From Hwanghaeella sp. (GTDB lineage: Bacteria > Pseudomonadota > Alphaproteobacteria > UBA8366 > Aestuariispiraceae), in the NCBI GenBank assembly GCA_028282025.1, contig JANQIT010000352.1, positions 1 to 35,783 on the forward strand: 35,783 nt of DNA, given 5' to 3'. Within the stretch, counting starts at the first letter, position 1; each line of letters opens with the position of its first letter. Positions 1 through 6,744 of this stretch are shown here, piece after piece. The position numbers and the translations under genes were made by a program. Below the pieces are notes generated by a model. The model had not been told where the DNA came from. It saw only the letters and a program-made list of their open reading frames with translations, and did not search any database.

Positions 1-560
1 TCATGCGCGGTGACCACGGTCCGGGCGTCCGCCGGCAGGGCGGCCAAGTCGGCCTTGGCGCGTTCGTGCAGGGCGCGGAGCTTTTCCGTATAGGCATCCG
101 CATTGGCCTTGTAGGCCGCTGCGTTTGCCGGATCGACCTTGGCCATCGCGGCTGCGATGTTGCGGACGTAAATCATCCCGTTGGTGAGCGCGTTCCAGGC
201 ATGGGGGTCGGTTTCGCCTTCCACCAGCAGGGGGTCGATCCCGTCCGTCGCGACGAAGACCTGCGCGCCGCCGCCGGCGGTTTCGACCAGCGCCTGGGAC
301 CAGGTCTCGAACCCGATCCCATTCACGAAGACGACGTCCGCGCCCGCGACGGCGCGCGCATCGGCGGTGTTCGGCTGATAGAGGTGGGCGTCGGCATCCG
401 GCCCGACGATGGTCGTAACTTCGGCTAGATCCCCGGTTACCTGTTCAACCATATCGCCCAGAATCGAGAAGCTGGCGACAACCTTGGTCTTGTCCGCCGC
501 CGCGGCGGGACCGGCGGCCGCGAAAGCGGCGAGAGCGATAACATATAGAAGCTTTTTCAT
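1..560 (-). CDS. Metal ABC transporter substrate-binding protein, ZnuA/TroA class (3' end outside window)
   Basis: Periplasmic metal-binding lid of a cluster A-I (ZnuA/MntA/TroA-like) ABC importer. The start ATG at 558-560 overlaps the permease stop as ATGA. About 186 codons are visible of the usual ~300. Residues 1-22 are a signal peptide (MKKLLYVIALAAF, cleavage after AAA). Two metal-ligand segments of the family are present: PDADAHLYQP around residue 67 and DPHAWNAL near 125. The reading ends at VVTAH, where the third ligand segment should begin. The His-rich loop seen in many dedicated zinc ZnuA proteins is absent, so zinc specificity is not supported. The gene is last in a unit led by a B12 riboswitch, which makes cobalt a plausible substrate; that is inference. 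The metal-selecting C-terminal ligands lie outside the window. Confidence 0.88.
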   Translation of the reverse strand, partial: MKKLLYVIALAAFAAAGPAAAADKTKVVASFSILGDMVEQVTGDLAEVTTIVGPDADAHLYQPNTADARAVAGADVVFVNGIGFETWSQALVETAGGGAQVFVATDGIDPLLVEGETDPHAWNALTNGMIYVRNIAAAMAKVDPANAAAYKANADAYTEKLRALHERAKADLAALPADARTVVTAH

Positions 561-1507
561 CTGATTTCCCCTTCGGAATGCGTTGGAATAGGAGTGTTTT
601 CTGGGTGCCTGGACACAGCCGGGGCCGCGACCGGGGCTTGTGCTTGTGCTTGGGCTTGGGCTTGGCTGCGCCGGGAAACGCGGTTCGGAAGGCCGAGCCC
701 TTGCGGCCCCAACAGCAGGCTGACAATGAAGAAACCGCCCGCGACCAGCACGATGGCGGGGCCCGAGGGCACTTCCGGGACATAGAACGAGATGATCAAG
801 CCGATCCAGCAGCTTGCCAGCGCGAAGCCGAAGGTTGCGATCAGATAGCCGGTCAGCGTCGAAACCCAGTAGCGCGCGGCGGTCGCCGGCAGGATCATCA
901 GACCGACCGCCATTAAGGTTCCCAGCGCCTTGAACGACCCCAACAGGTTCAGCACCACCAGGAACATGAAGATCTGAACGACCAGGCCGGGCCGCGCCGA
1001 CTGGCTTTCGTGAAAGACCGGATCGATTGTGTTGGTGATCAGCGGACGCAGGATCATCGCGAAACTGACCAGCGTGATGGTCGCCGTCGCCCCGATCAGA
1101 ATCAGCGTCCCGTCGTCGATCCCCAGGATGGATCCGAACAGAAAACTCTTCAGCGGCACCGCGGAGCCGGACGCGGACAGGATGAAAATGCCCAAGGCCA
1201 GCGCGATCAGGTAGAGGGAGGCGAGGCTCGCATCCTCCCGGATGATGGTGAAGCGGGCCAGCAGGCTGGTCAGGACCGCAACGGTGATACCCGCCCCCAA
1301 TCCACCGACGATCATGGAGACGACGGACAGTCCGGCGACGACGAAGCCGATCACGATCCCGGGCACGATGGCGTGCGCCATCGCCTCGCCCGCCAGCGAC
1401 AGCCGGCGCAGCACCAGGAACGCACCGACCGGCGCGATGGAGAAGCTGAGGACGCTGGTCGCGCTCAAGGCGCGCAGCATGAAATCGTATTCCAGCCAGT
1501 CAAACAT
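557..1507 (-). CDS. Metal ABC transporter permease, ZnuB/MntC class
   Basis: Integral membrane channel of the importer, ABC-3 family, 316 residues with about eight hydrophobic segments from residue ~8 to ~275. The start MFDWLEYDFM was chosen because it fits the family N-terminus and gives an 8-bp overlap (ATGTTTGA) with the upstream ATPase stop; a longer in-frame reading to 1537 adds only ten Arg-rich residues. Family landmarks include SLAGEAMAHAIVPGI near residue 40, the segment that typically contacts the ATPase, and LMAVGLMILPAATA-like sequence (LMAVGLMILPATAARY) near 210. The C-terminus carries an odd low-complexity tail, a Gln-Ala repeat then Pro/Ala/His-containing sequence, encoded by a 6-bp microsatellite-like stretch at 634-666. 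Translationally coupled on both sides. Confidence 0.92.
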   Translation of the reverse strand: MFDWLEYDFMLRALSATSVLSFSIAPVGAFLVLRRLSLAGEAMAHAIVPGIVIGFVVAGLSVVSMIVGGLGAGITVAVLTSLLARFTIIREDASLASLYLIALALGIFILSASGSAVPLKSFLFGSILGIDDGTLILIGATATITLVSFAMILRPLITNTIDPVFHESQSARPGLVVQIFMFLVVLNLLGSFKALGTLMAVGLMILPATAARYWVSTLTGYLIATFGFALASCWIGLIISFYVPEVPSGPAIVLVAGGFFIVSLLLGPQGLGLPNRVSRRSQAQAQAQAQAPVAAPAVSRHPENTPIPTHSEGEIR

Positions 1508-2264
1508 CCGGCGCTCCCGCGGACTCCGTGCCGCCACCCCGGTACATCTGTTCCTGCCAGGCGGCCTGACTGGCGGACAGATAGCCGAACGCGACCAGAT
1601 TCGCCGGCGTCAACGTCTCCTGCGGTGGACCGAAACGCGCTTCCCCGCGGCCCAGCAGCAGAGCGGAGGTGCAGTGCTGCAGAACGGCGGAGAGATCGTG
1701 CAACACCAGGATGACGGTCCGCCCTTCCGCCGCCCAACCGTCGATCAGGGTCAGCAGGTCGGCCTCGGTGGTCTGGTCGATGGCGGTAAAGGGTTCGTCG
1801 AGCAGGATAACCGGCGCATCCTGAACGATGGTGCGTGCGAACAGGGCGCGTTGCAGTTGTCCCGCCGACAAGGCGTGAATCGGCATATCGGCGATATCTT
1901 CAATACCGGCCTGTTGCAAAGCTTCCGCGATGCGCGCGCGGGCCGGCGCGCCGACACGCCCGGTAAAACCCAACCGGCCCCAGACGCCCATCTCCGCCAA
2001 GTCGCGCACCCGCACCGGAAACCGGGTGTCGAACTCCGTCCGCTGACCAAGATAAGCGATTGTCTCCGGCCGTCCTGCCGGCCAGCTTAACCTTCCGGCA
2101 ATCGGCGGCAGGGTGCCCAGCAGGGTCTTGATCAGGGTGGATTTGCCGCACCCGTTGTGGCCGACGACGGCCAGCACGTCGCCGGGCGCGGCCGTAAACG
2201 ATACGCCGCGCACCACAGGCACGCCCCTGTACCCGAGGGTGAGTCCCTCAGCCTTGAACTGCAT
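1500..2264 (-). CDS. Metal ABC transporter ATP-binding protein, ZnuC/MntB class
   Basis: Cytoplasmic ATPase of the importer, 254 residues, normal length. Walker A is GHNGCGKST at residues 35-43, the ABC signature is LSAGQLQRA, Walker B is VILLDEP followed by the D-loop, and the switch His is in VLHDL. The start MQFKAEGLTL is preceded by TGGAG eight to nine bases upstream, and lies 17 bp after the stop of the 45-codon small ORF. An extended frame reaching 2333 would overlap that ORF and lacks family similarity, so I rejected it. The gene overlaps the permease by 8 bp. Expression should follow the B12 riboswitch upstream, by translational coupling or polarity through the small ORF. Confidence 0.93.
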   Translation of the reverse strand: MQFKAEGLTLGYRGVPVVRGVSFTAAPGDVLAVVGHNGCGKSTLIKTLLGTLPPIAGRLSWPAGRPETIAYLGQRTEFDTRFPVRVRDLAEMGVWGRLGFTGRVGAPARARIAEALQQAGIEDIADMPIHALSAGQLQRALFARTIVQDAPVILLDEPFTAIDQTTEADLLTLIDGWAAEGRTVILVLHDLSAVLQHCTSALLLGRGEARFGPPQETLTPANLVAFGYLSASQAAWQEQMYRGGGTESAGAPDV

Positions 2265-2281
2265 AATCGTGACTCCAGGCT

Positions 2282-2419
2282 TTAGCCGCCGATTGTCGCC
2301 GCAATCACTGACCAGAGGCCGATGCAAGTGCATCCGACTCCGATCAAAAGCCTGAAGGTGCTGAGTTCCGTGAACTTGAATTCGGACCGGGATCTGTCCG
2401 AAAGATCGACTGAAGACAT
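2282..2419 (-). CDS. 45-residue single-pass membrane microprotein, first gene after B12 riboswitch
   Basis: Small ORF, ATG at 2417-2419, TAA at 2282-2284. It has a good Shine-Dalgarno (AGGAGA, minus strand of 2425-2430) about six to eight bases before the ATG. The N-terminal half (MSSVDLSDRSRSEFKFTELS) is polar. Residues ~22-44 (FRLLIGVGCTCIGLWSVIAA) form one plausible transmembrane helix containing a Cys-Thr-Cys. It ends 17 bp before the transporter ATPase and is the first gene read from the riboswitch leader, so its RBS is what the switch would control. I do not recognise the family; it is not CbtB-like (no C-terminal His motif) and too short for CbiN. Coding status rests on RBS, position, hydrophobic pattern and operon fit. 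A role as transporter accessory or metal-handling subunit is inference. Confidence 0.7.
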   Translation of the reverse strand: MSSVDLSDRSRSEFKFTELSTFRLLIGVGCTCIGLWSVIAATIGG

Positions 2420-2424
2420 TCCAT

Positions 2425-2460
2425 TCTCCTGGTAGGGGACACCCGCCCCGTTCGAGGATC
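2425..2460 (-). promoter_or_regulatory. Riboswitch expression platform: anti-aptamer block next to Shine-Dalgarno
   Basis: On the minus strand, CCCCUACC (2431-2438) directly abuts the Shine-Dalgarno AGGAGA (2425-2430). It is perfectly complementary over 8 nt to GGUAGGGG in the aptamer (2546-2553), the position of the L5 loop in B12 riboswitches. A UCCU (2455-2458) can also pair with the AGGA of the Shine-Dalgarno. This is the layout expected for an L5-L13 kissing loop that hides the ribosome-binding site when cobalamin is bound. The alternative hairpin GGGG/CCCC in the same segment could be the open state. Confidence 0.65.
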
Positions 2461-2465
2461 GTAAA

Positions 2466-2656
2466 ATGCCTGGTAGGTCTTCTGGCTTGCGGTCATCGGG
2501 TTTTGCGCCTGCCTTCCCGGGTAGCCCCAGTGGCGTCGTTCGGCACCCCTACCGCACACAGTTGCGGGTACAGCCCCGGATTTGCTCCCTGATGGGTACG
2601 GCGCACCGGGTTCCCTGTTATGCCTTCCGCCTTTGGCTTCCGGCAACCAAGCGGGA
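2466..2656 (-). ncRNA. Cobalamin (B12) riboswitch aptamer
   Basis: Read on the minus strand, the conserved blocks of the cobalamin riboswitch (Rfam RF00174 class) occur in order: a 5' stem region with GGUUGCCGGAAG, GGGAAcccGGUGC, AAUCCGGGGCUGUACCCGC followed by AACUG, GCCACUGG, GGGAAGGC, GAUGACCGC, and the hallmark 3' block GCAAGCCAGAAGACCUACC. Spacing and total length (~190 nt) fit. It precedes a small membrane protein and a metal ABC importer, so high adenosylcobalamin should repress that unit. The same intergenic region is also upstream of the plus-strand oxygenase gene, but the RNA is oriented away from it. Confidence 0.95.
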
Positions 2657-2658
2657 AG

Positions 2659-2688
2659 ACGGTAACAGTGTTTTTTCGGCAACGTCAA
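2659..2688 (-). promoter_or_regulatory. Putative sigma-70 promoter for the riboswitch transcript
   Basis: Minus strand TTGACG (2683-2688) with an 18-bp spacer to TACCGT (2659-2664). The -35 matches consensus at five of six positions; the -10 is weak. The predicted start near 2652 falls just at the 5' edge of the aptamer, as expected for a riboswitch leader. Confidence 0.5.
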
Positions 2689-2794
2689 TACGGCCCGGCG
2701 CGCCGTGCGGGGGGCGGCGCGTCGCCAGGCCCTTTCCCGCCGGTGGGCGCATGCGCTAGGCTCGCGCGGAAAAATGCTCCAGGAAGGACGGTAA

Positions 2795-3655
2795 ATGACC
2801 GATCCACGCGCACCTGAAAATCTTGTCGACCTGTCCCGCTATCCGCTTAACGACCCGGGTTGCGCAATGTTCGGGGATATCGTTCGGTCCGCCAGAAATT
2901 CACTCGCGGAAACGGGTTCCGTCTCCTTTCCCGGCTTTCTGACGCCCGATGCGGTGGACCTTATGGCCGCGGAGGCCGAGGCGCTGTCGCCCCTGGCCTA
3001 TGAAGGACCGCGCGCGGCGACGCCTTACTTCTTCAACTACGATCTGGCCCGCACCGACGACCCCGATCACCCGGTCAACCGCCGGAACAGGCGCGCCCTG
3101 TCGCAGGTCGCCTACGATCTGATTCCGCCGGAAAGCGCGCTCTACCAGCTGTATCACTGGGATCCTCTGCCGGGTTTTCTGGCCAGAATTCTGGAGCATG
3201 ACCGCCTTTACCGGACGGAAGATCCGTATCAGGCGCTCAATATCTCGGTCATGCGGGAAGGCGGCTGTCAGCAATGGCATTACGACCGCAGTTCCTTCGT
3301 GACCACGTTGCTGGTGCAGGAGGCCGAAACGGGCGGCGACTTCGAATATGTTCCGGGCCTGCGGGAGGATACGGACGAACATTACGACGCGGTGCGGGCG
3401 GTTCTGGACGGCGACCGGACGCGTGTCCGTCGGCTGGAACTGGAGCCGGGCGCCCTCAATCTGTTCAAGGGGCACTATGCCCTGCACCGGGTGACCGAGA
3501 CCGGCGGCGCGCGTAAACGGCTCCAGACGATCTTCGGCTATTCCCCCGAACCGGGCGTTACCGGGTCGTTGAAATCCAGCATTATGCATTACGGCCCGCG
3601 TGTCGGTGTTCGGGCGGGCCTCGACCCTGCCGATATCCGCGCGCTGGTCGACTAG
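2795..3655 (+). CDS. Fe(II)/2-oxoglutarate-dependent oxygenase, BesD/HalD-like, predicted hydroxylase
   Basis: 286 residues. The pattern resembles the family of the free-amino-acid radical halogenase BesD. The metal-binding segment is QQWHYDRSSF with His162 and Asp164; the distal His is His231 (YALHRV) and the likely 2-oxoglutarate-binding Arg is Arg242 (KRLQTIFGYS). The GGDFEYVPGLR segment at 180-190 is characteristic of the BesD group. In halogenases of this family the Asp of HxD is replaced by Gly to make room for chloride; Asp is retained here, so hydroxylation (or another oxidation) rather than chlorination is predicted. The start has AGGAAGG upstream. The next gene starts 14 bp after the stop and is probably co-transcribed. 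The substrate is unknown; a free amino acid such as a basic one is a family-based guess. Confidence 0.82.
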   Translation: MTDPRAPENLVDLSRYPLNDPGCAMFGDIVRSARNSLAETGSVSFPGFLTPDAVDLMAAEAEALSPLAYEGPRAATPYFFNYDLARTDDPDHPVNRRNRRALSQVAYDLIPPESALYQLYHWDPLPGFLARILEHDRLYRTEDPYQALNISVMREGGCQQWHYDRSSFVTTLLVQEAETGGDFEYVPGLREDTDEHYDAVRAVLDGDRTRVRRLELEPGALNLFKGHYALHRVTETGGARKRLQTIFGYSPEPGVTGSLKSSIMHYGPRVGVRAGLDPADIRALVD

Positions 3656-3669
3656 GCCGGGTTGGCGCG

Positions 3670-4383
3670 ATGTCCCTGCTGTTCAAGGAACTGGACTACC
3701 GGGAAACGCCCATCGGGCCGGTCAGCCTGCGCCGCCGCCGGATTCTGTCCCTGGATACGGATGTCTTGGAGATCCTGTTGGGCGACGAACATCTGATGTC
3801 CAGTCTGTTCACCGTGTCCGAAATCGCCCTGGCGAAGCTGGGACTGGGCGCGTTGGAGGGCGATGGCCTCGATATCGCGGTTGGGGGATTGGGTCTCGGC
3901 TATACGGCGGACGCGGTTCTGGACGATGCCCGTGTGCGGTCGCTCAGTGTGATTGAACTGCTGGGGCCGGTCATCGACTGGCATGAAAGCGGGCTGTTGC
4001 CGCTGGGACCGCGCTTAACCGGCGATGCGCGCTGCCGGTTCGTCCGCGGCGACTTTTTCGCCATGGCGGCGTCGGAAGACGGCTTCGACCCAGAGACGCC
4101 GAAGCGCCGCTACGACGCCATACTGATCGATATCGACCATGCTCCGGACAGGCTGCTGCACGATGGTAGCGAGGGGTTCTATACCGAAGCGGGCCTAAAG
4201 CTGCTGGCGCGCCACCTGAAGACCGGCGGCGTCATGGGGTTGTGGTCCGATGACAGGCCCGACGCGGCTTTTACGCAGAAACTGTCGTCGGTCTTTGCCG
4301 AGGCTTGGGGCGAGCCCGTCACCTTCGACAACCCCCTCCAGGACAGGCCGTTCACGCAGACCGTCTATCTCGCCCGGGTCTGA
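3670..4383 (+). CDS. Spermidine-synthase-like (aminopropyltransferase-fold) protein
   Basis: 237 residues with a Rossmann fold of the polyamine aminopropyltransferase/methyltransferase type. Visible elements are the glycine-rich nucleotide site GGLGLGYT (72-79), the acidic end of the next strand SVIEL (Glu96), RGDFF (Asp128), and DAILIDIDHAP (149-159). It is shorter than canonical SpeE (~280-300) and lacks a clear N-terminal beta domain, so the acceptor may not be putrescine. It follows the BesD-like oxygenase by 14 bp, suggesting a two-gene operon. The Shine-Dalgarno is weak, consistent with coupling. Methyltransferase activity is an alternative. Confidence is high in the fold and low in the reaction. 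Confidence 0.8.
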   Translation: MSLLFKELDYRETPIGPVSLRRRRILSLDTDVLEILLGDEHLMSSLFTVSEIALAKLGLGALEGDGLDIAVGGLGLGYTADAVLDDARVRSLSVIELLGPVIDWHESGLLPLGPRLTGDARCRFVRGDFFAMAASEDGFDPETPKRRYDAILIDIDHAPDRLLHDGSEGFYTEAGLKLLARHLKTGGVMGLWSDDRPDAAFTQKLSSVFAEAWGEPVTFDNPLQDRPFTQTVYLARV

Positions 4384-4420
4384 GGCGCCGTCCCACGGCC
4401 CGGTGCAGCGCCCAATTGGA

Positions 4421-5773
4421 TCAAGATGACGGGCGGTCCGGGATTGTGATCCGGAACGTGGTGCCGGACCCGCTGGTGCTCTCCAGTTCCAGGTCCCCGC
4501 CATGGCCCCGCATCAATTCCCGCGCAATCGCCAGCCCCAGGCCGGTGCCGCCGGACTTCGTCGATCCCTTGAACGGTTTGAACAGGTTTTCCTGCGCCCG
4601 TGGGGGCAGGCCCGGGCCGTCGTCGCTGACATCGATCAGCAGGACGCCGTTATAGCGGTGGGAGGAGACGGCGATTTCCTGCGCGCCGGCCTGAACCGCG
4701 TTGCGCACAAGGTTGCTGATCGCGCGGTAGAACTGGTCCCGGTCGGCCTCCACCCGCATGCCCGGCGGCATGTTCGCGGCGATTTCCGTTCCTTCGACCT
4801 CCACGCGGCCGATTTCCTGCAGCAGCGGTTCCAGCTCGAATTCCGACCGGTTCAGGACGGGCGTTTCCTGGCCGACATAGTTCAGCGTCTGGCTGCACAT
4901 CGCGACCGCCCGGTCGATGGTGGAGATCAGGGTCGGTGCGATGCGGCGTACCTCGGGGTCCTCTGACTCCTCCAGCCGGTCGAAAACCAGGATGGCGCGG
5001 GAGAGAATGCCTTTCAGATCGTGATTGATCTTGGCGACGGCGGTTCCCAGCGCCGCCAGATGTTCCTTTTGCTGAAGCGCCCCGCGCAACGCCTGCTGCA
5101 TGGCGGCGAGTTCGCGCTCGGCCAGGCCCACTTCGTCATGCCGGGGCGACGGCTGGATAACCCGGGTCGCATCCTCCGGCTCCTCGCGGAAGGCCACCAT
5201 ATTGTCCTTCAGCCTGCGCAACGGGCGGACCAGAAGCCAGTGCAGGGAGGCGAAGACCAGGCCCGCGGTGATCAGCGAGATCACCAGGGAAAGCTGCGTG
5301 ATGCGCCAACCGAACGCCAGCAGGGCTTCGGAAAGGGGGCCTTCGCGGATAACGATTTCAATCAGGACGGCGGGGTCCTTGGGGCTGGCGGAGACGATCC
5401 GCATCACCCGGTCCTGCTGGTCGATCATGGTGGACATGGCCGCACCGATCATGGCCAGTGGTGACAGGTCGTCCAGCATCACCGTCTTTTCGATGTCCGG
5501 CGGTGCTTCTGTCATCAGGCTCAGGCGCATGCCGTCCCGGCGGACCGAGATGCCGTACACCTCGACATGATCCAGCAGTTCGGCCTTTAGCTGATCCGAC
5601 ACGTCGCCGTCGGGCGTGGCGTCCAGGGACAGGACGGCCAGATGCGCGTTTCCGATACGCTCCAACAGGTAATCCTGCCAGAACCGGGTCGCGGACGGGA
5701 TGAAGATGAAAATCTCTGCGATCATCACGAAGATGACCGTCAGAACCAACAGACGTGCGGACAGGCTATGCAT
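4421..5773 (-). CDS. Membrane sensor histidine kinase (orphan)
   Basis: 450 residues. TM1 spans ~8-26, an extracytoplasmic sensor region ~28-155, TM2 ~160-182, and a HAMP-like linker ~183-235 beginning VRPLRRLK. The dimerisation/phosphoacceptor box is AVAKINHDLKGIL with His251. The ATPase domain shows the N box NLVRNAVQA (Asn358), G1 DDGPGLP (384-390), F box NLFKPF and G2 GGTGLGLAI (408-416). All catalytic elements are intact. No response regulator gene is adjacent; the downstream neighbour is convergent and the upstream one encodes a TVP38 protein. The signal and partner cannot be read from sequence. The ATG at 5773 gives a natural short cytoplasmic start before TM1. Confidence 0.93.
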   Translation of the reverse strand: MHSLSARLLVLTVIFVMIAEIFIFIPSATRFWQDYLLERIGNAHLAVLSLDATPDGDVSDQLKAELLDHVEVYGISVRRDGMRLSLMTEAPPDIEKTVMLDDLSPLAMIGAAMSTMIDQQDRVMRIVSASPKDPAVLIEIVIREGPLSEALLAFGWRITQLSLVISLITAGLVFASLHWLLVRPLRRLKDNMVAFREEPEDATRVIQPSPRHDEVGLAERELAAMQQALRGALQQKEHLAALGTAVAKINHDLKGILSRAILVFDRLEESEDPEVRRIAPTLISTIDRAVAMCSQTLNYVGQETPVLNRSEFELEPLLQEIGRVEVEGTEIAANMPPGMRVEADRDQFYRAISNLVRNAVQAGAQEIAVSSHRYNGVLLIDVSDDGPGLPPRAQENLFKPFKGSTKSGGTGLGLAIARELMRGHGGDLELESTSGSGTTFRITIPDRPSS

Positions 5774-5892
5774 GGCGACGGGGTTCCCTCGCCGTCAACG
5801 GCGGTTTCCTTCCGGGATACATTAACGACTTCCACGCCTGCCGCGGAGACGGCAAATCCATTTCCAATCCAAGATGGCGCCGGACTCCGGCA

Positions 5893-5910
5893 GGTCACCT
5901 TTGCGTGACC
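5893..5910. repeat. Palindrome GGTCAC-N6-GTGACC in the kinase leader
   Basis: A perfect 6-bp inverted repeat with a 6-bp spacer lies just downstream of the putative minus-strand promoter for the histidine kinase. It could be a regulator-binding site or an RNA hairpin. There is no T-run, so it is not an intrinsic terminator. Confidence 0.4.
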
Positions 5911-5918
5911 GTTTCCGA

Positions 5919-5948
5919 TAAAAGCCGTAACCGCCGGGCCTGTGTCAA
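5919..5948 (-). promoter_or_regulatory. Putative sigma-70 promoter for the histidine kinase
   Basis: Minus strand TTGACA (5943-5948, perfect -35) with an 18-bp spacer to CTTTTA (5919-5924), or 19 bp to TTTTAT. It would give a leader of ~140 nt before the ATG at 5773. Confidence 0.45.
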
Positions 5949-5964
5949 TTCTTATTCAAACGCT

Positions 5965-6744
5965 TTACAGGCCGCCGTCCTGTGTTTTCCGGCTGCTGCT
6001 GAACTTCTTGATGATCACGGGCAGGACTGCAAGCGCCGCCAGACCGATCATCCCCGCAACCAGTTCCGGCGATAGAATACCTTCCAGCGAAAGTTCGCCG
6101 CCGGACTCGAAGATCTCACCCAGCCCCGCGCCGAAGGTCGCATAGACCGCCGTGCCGGGGATGATGCCGAAGAAGGTCGCGATGACGAAGTTCCGCAGCG
6201 ACACGCCCAGAAGGCCCGGCACGATGTTCACGATGAAGAACGGAAAGGCCGGGACCAGACGCAGGACGAAAAGATAGTTCAGTTCGTTTTCGCGGAACCC
6301 GTCCTGCATTTTCGCCAGGGCCGCACCGGCCTTGGCCCGCAGCAGATCGGCCAACGCCGTCTTGGCCGCCAGAAAGATCAGCGTCGCGCCCAGGGTCGCG
6401 CCGATCACCGTATAGGCCGTTCCCCACAACGCGCCGAACAGGAAACCGCCCAGAAGGGTCAGCACCGTTGCGCCGGGTACGGAGACGGCGACGGCCGCTG
6501 CGTAGACCGCGATAAAGGTCAGGGCGGCAAGCAGGTGGTTGTCGGCCACTTGGGTCGCCAGCCAGGCGCGGTTTTCCCGCAGGGCGTCAAGCGACAAATA
6601 GCTGCCGAGATCGAACAGGACAAACGCGCCGAAACCTGCGCCGATCAACGCCAACGGCACAATCCGCCCCAACAGTTTCGACTGTGCCTTCGGCGTATCT
6701 TTGATCATGGTATCCACTACGTCGTTCCGTACCGCATCCGACAT
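5965..6744 (-). CDS. TVP38/TMEM64 (DedA-related) integral membrane protein
   Basis: 259 residues from MSDAVRND. Hydrophobic segments begin near residue 20, and the family core follows: VSVPGATVLTLLGGFLFG, GTAYTVIGATLGATL, then FRENELNYLFVLRLVPAFP and VNIVPGLLGVS, a pattern shared with the DedA/VTT domain. The Arg and the two Pro in LRLVPAFPFF are the conserved VTT positions. VTT-domain proteins act in membrane lipid flipping or related envelope transport; the exact substrate here is unknown. An open frame extends to 6858, but that part is Arg-rich and unlike the family. MIKDTPKAQ at 6708 is an alternative start. The C-terminal tail is short and basic (IIKKFSSSRK). Confidence 0.86.
   Translation of the reverse strand: MSDAVRNDVVDTMIKDTPKAQSKLLGRIVPLALIGAGFGAFVLFDLGSYLSLDALRENRAWLATQVADNHLLAALTFIAVYAAAVAVSVPGATVLTLLGGFLFGALWGTAYTVIGATLGATLIFLAAKTALADLLRAKAGAALAKMQDGFRENELNYLFVLRLVPAFPFFIVNIVPGLLGVSLRNFVIATFFGIIPGTAVYATFGAGLGEIFESGGELSLEGILSPELVAGMIGLAALAVLPVIIKKFSSSRKTQDGGL

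Noticed and set aside
2344-2688. Minus-strand ORF of 114 codons spanning the riboswitch
   Set aside because: It runs through the conserved riboswitch blocks and out of frame over the microprotein; the RNA explanation accounts for the conservation.
2466-2759. Plus-strand ORF of 97 codons in the 2466-2759 gap
   Set aside because: It is the reverse complement of the riboswitch and has no ribosome site or family features.
2795-3655. Chlorinating halogenase assignment for the BesD-like protein
   Set aside because: The second residue after the first metal His is Asp (HYD), not Gly as in halogenases of this group, so chloride could not take the ligand position.
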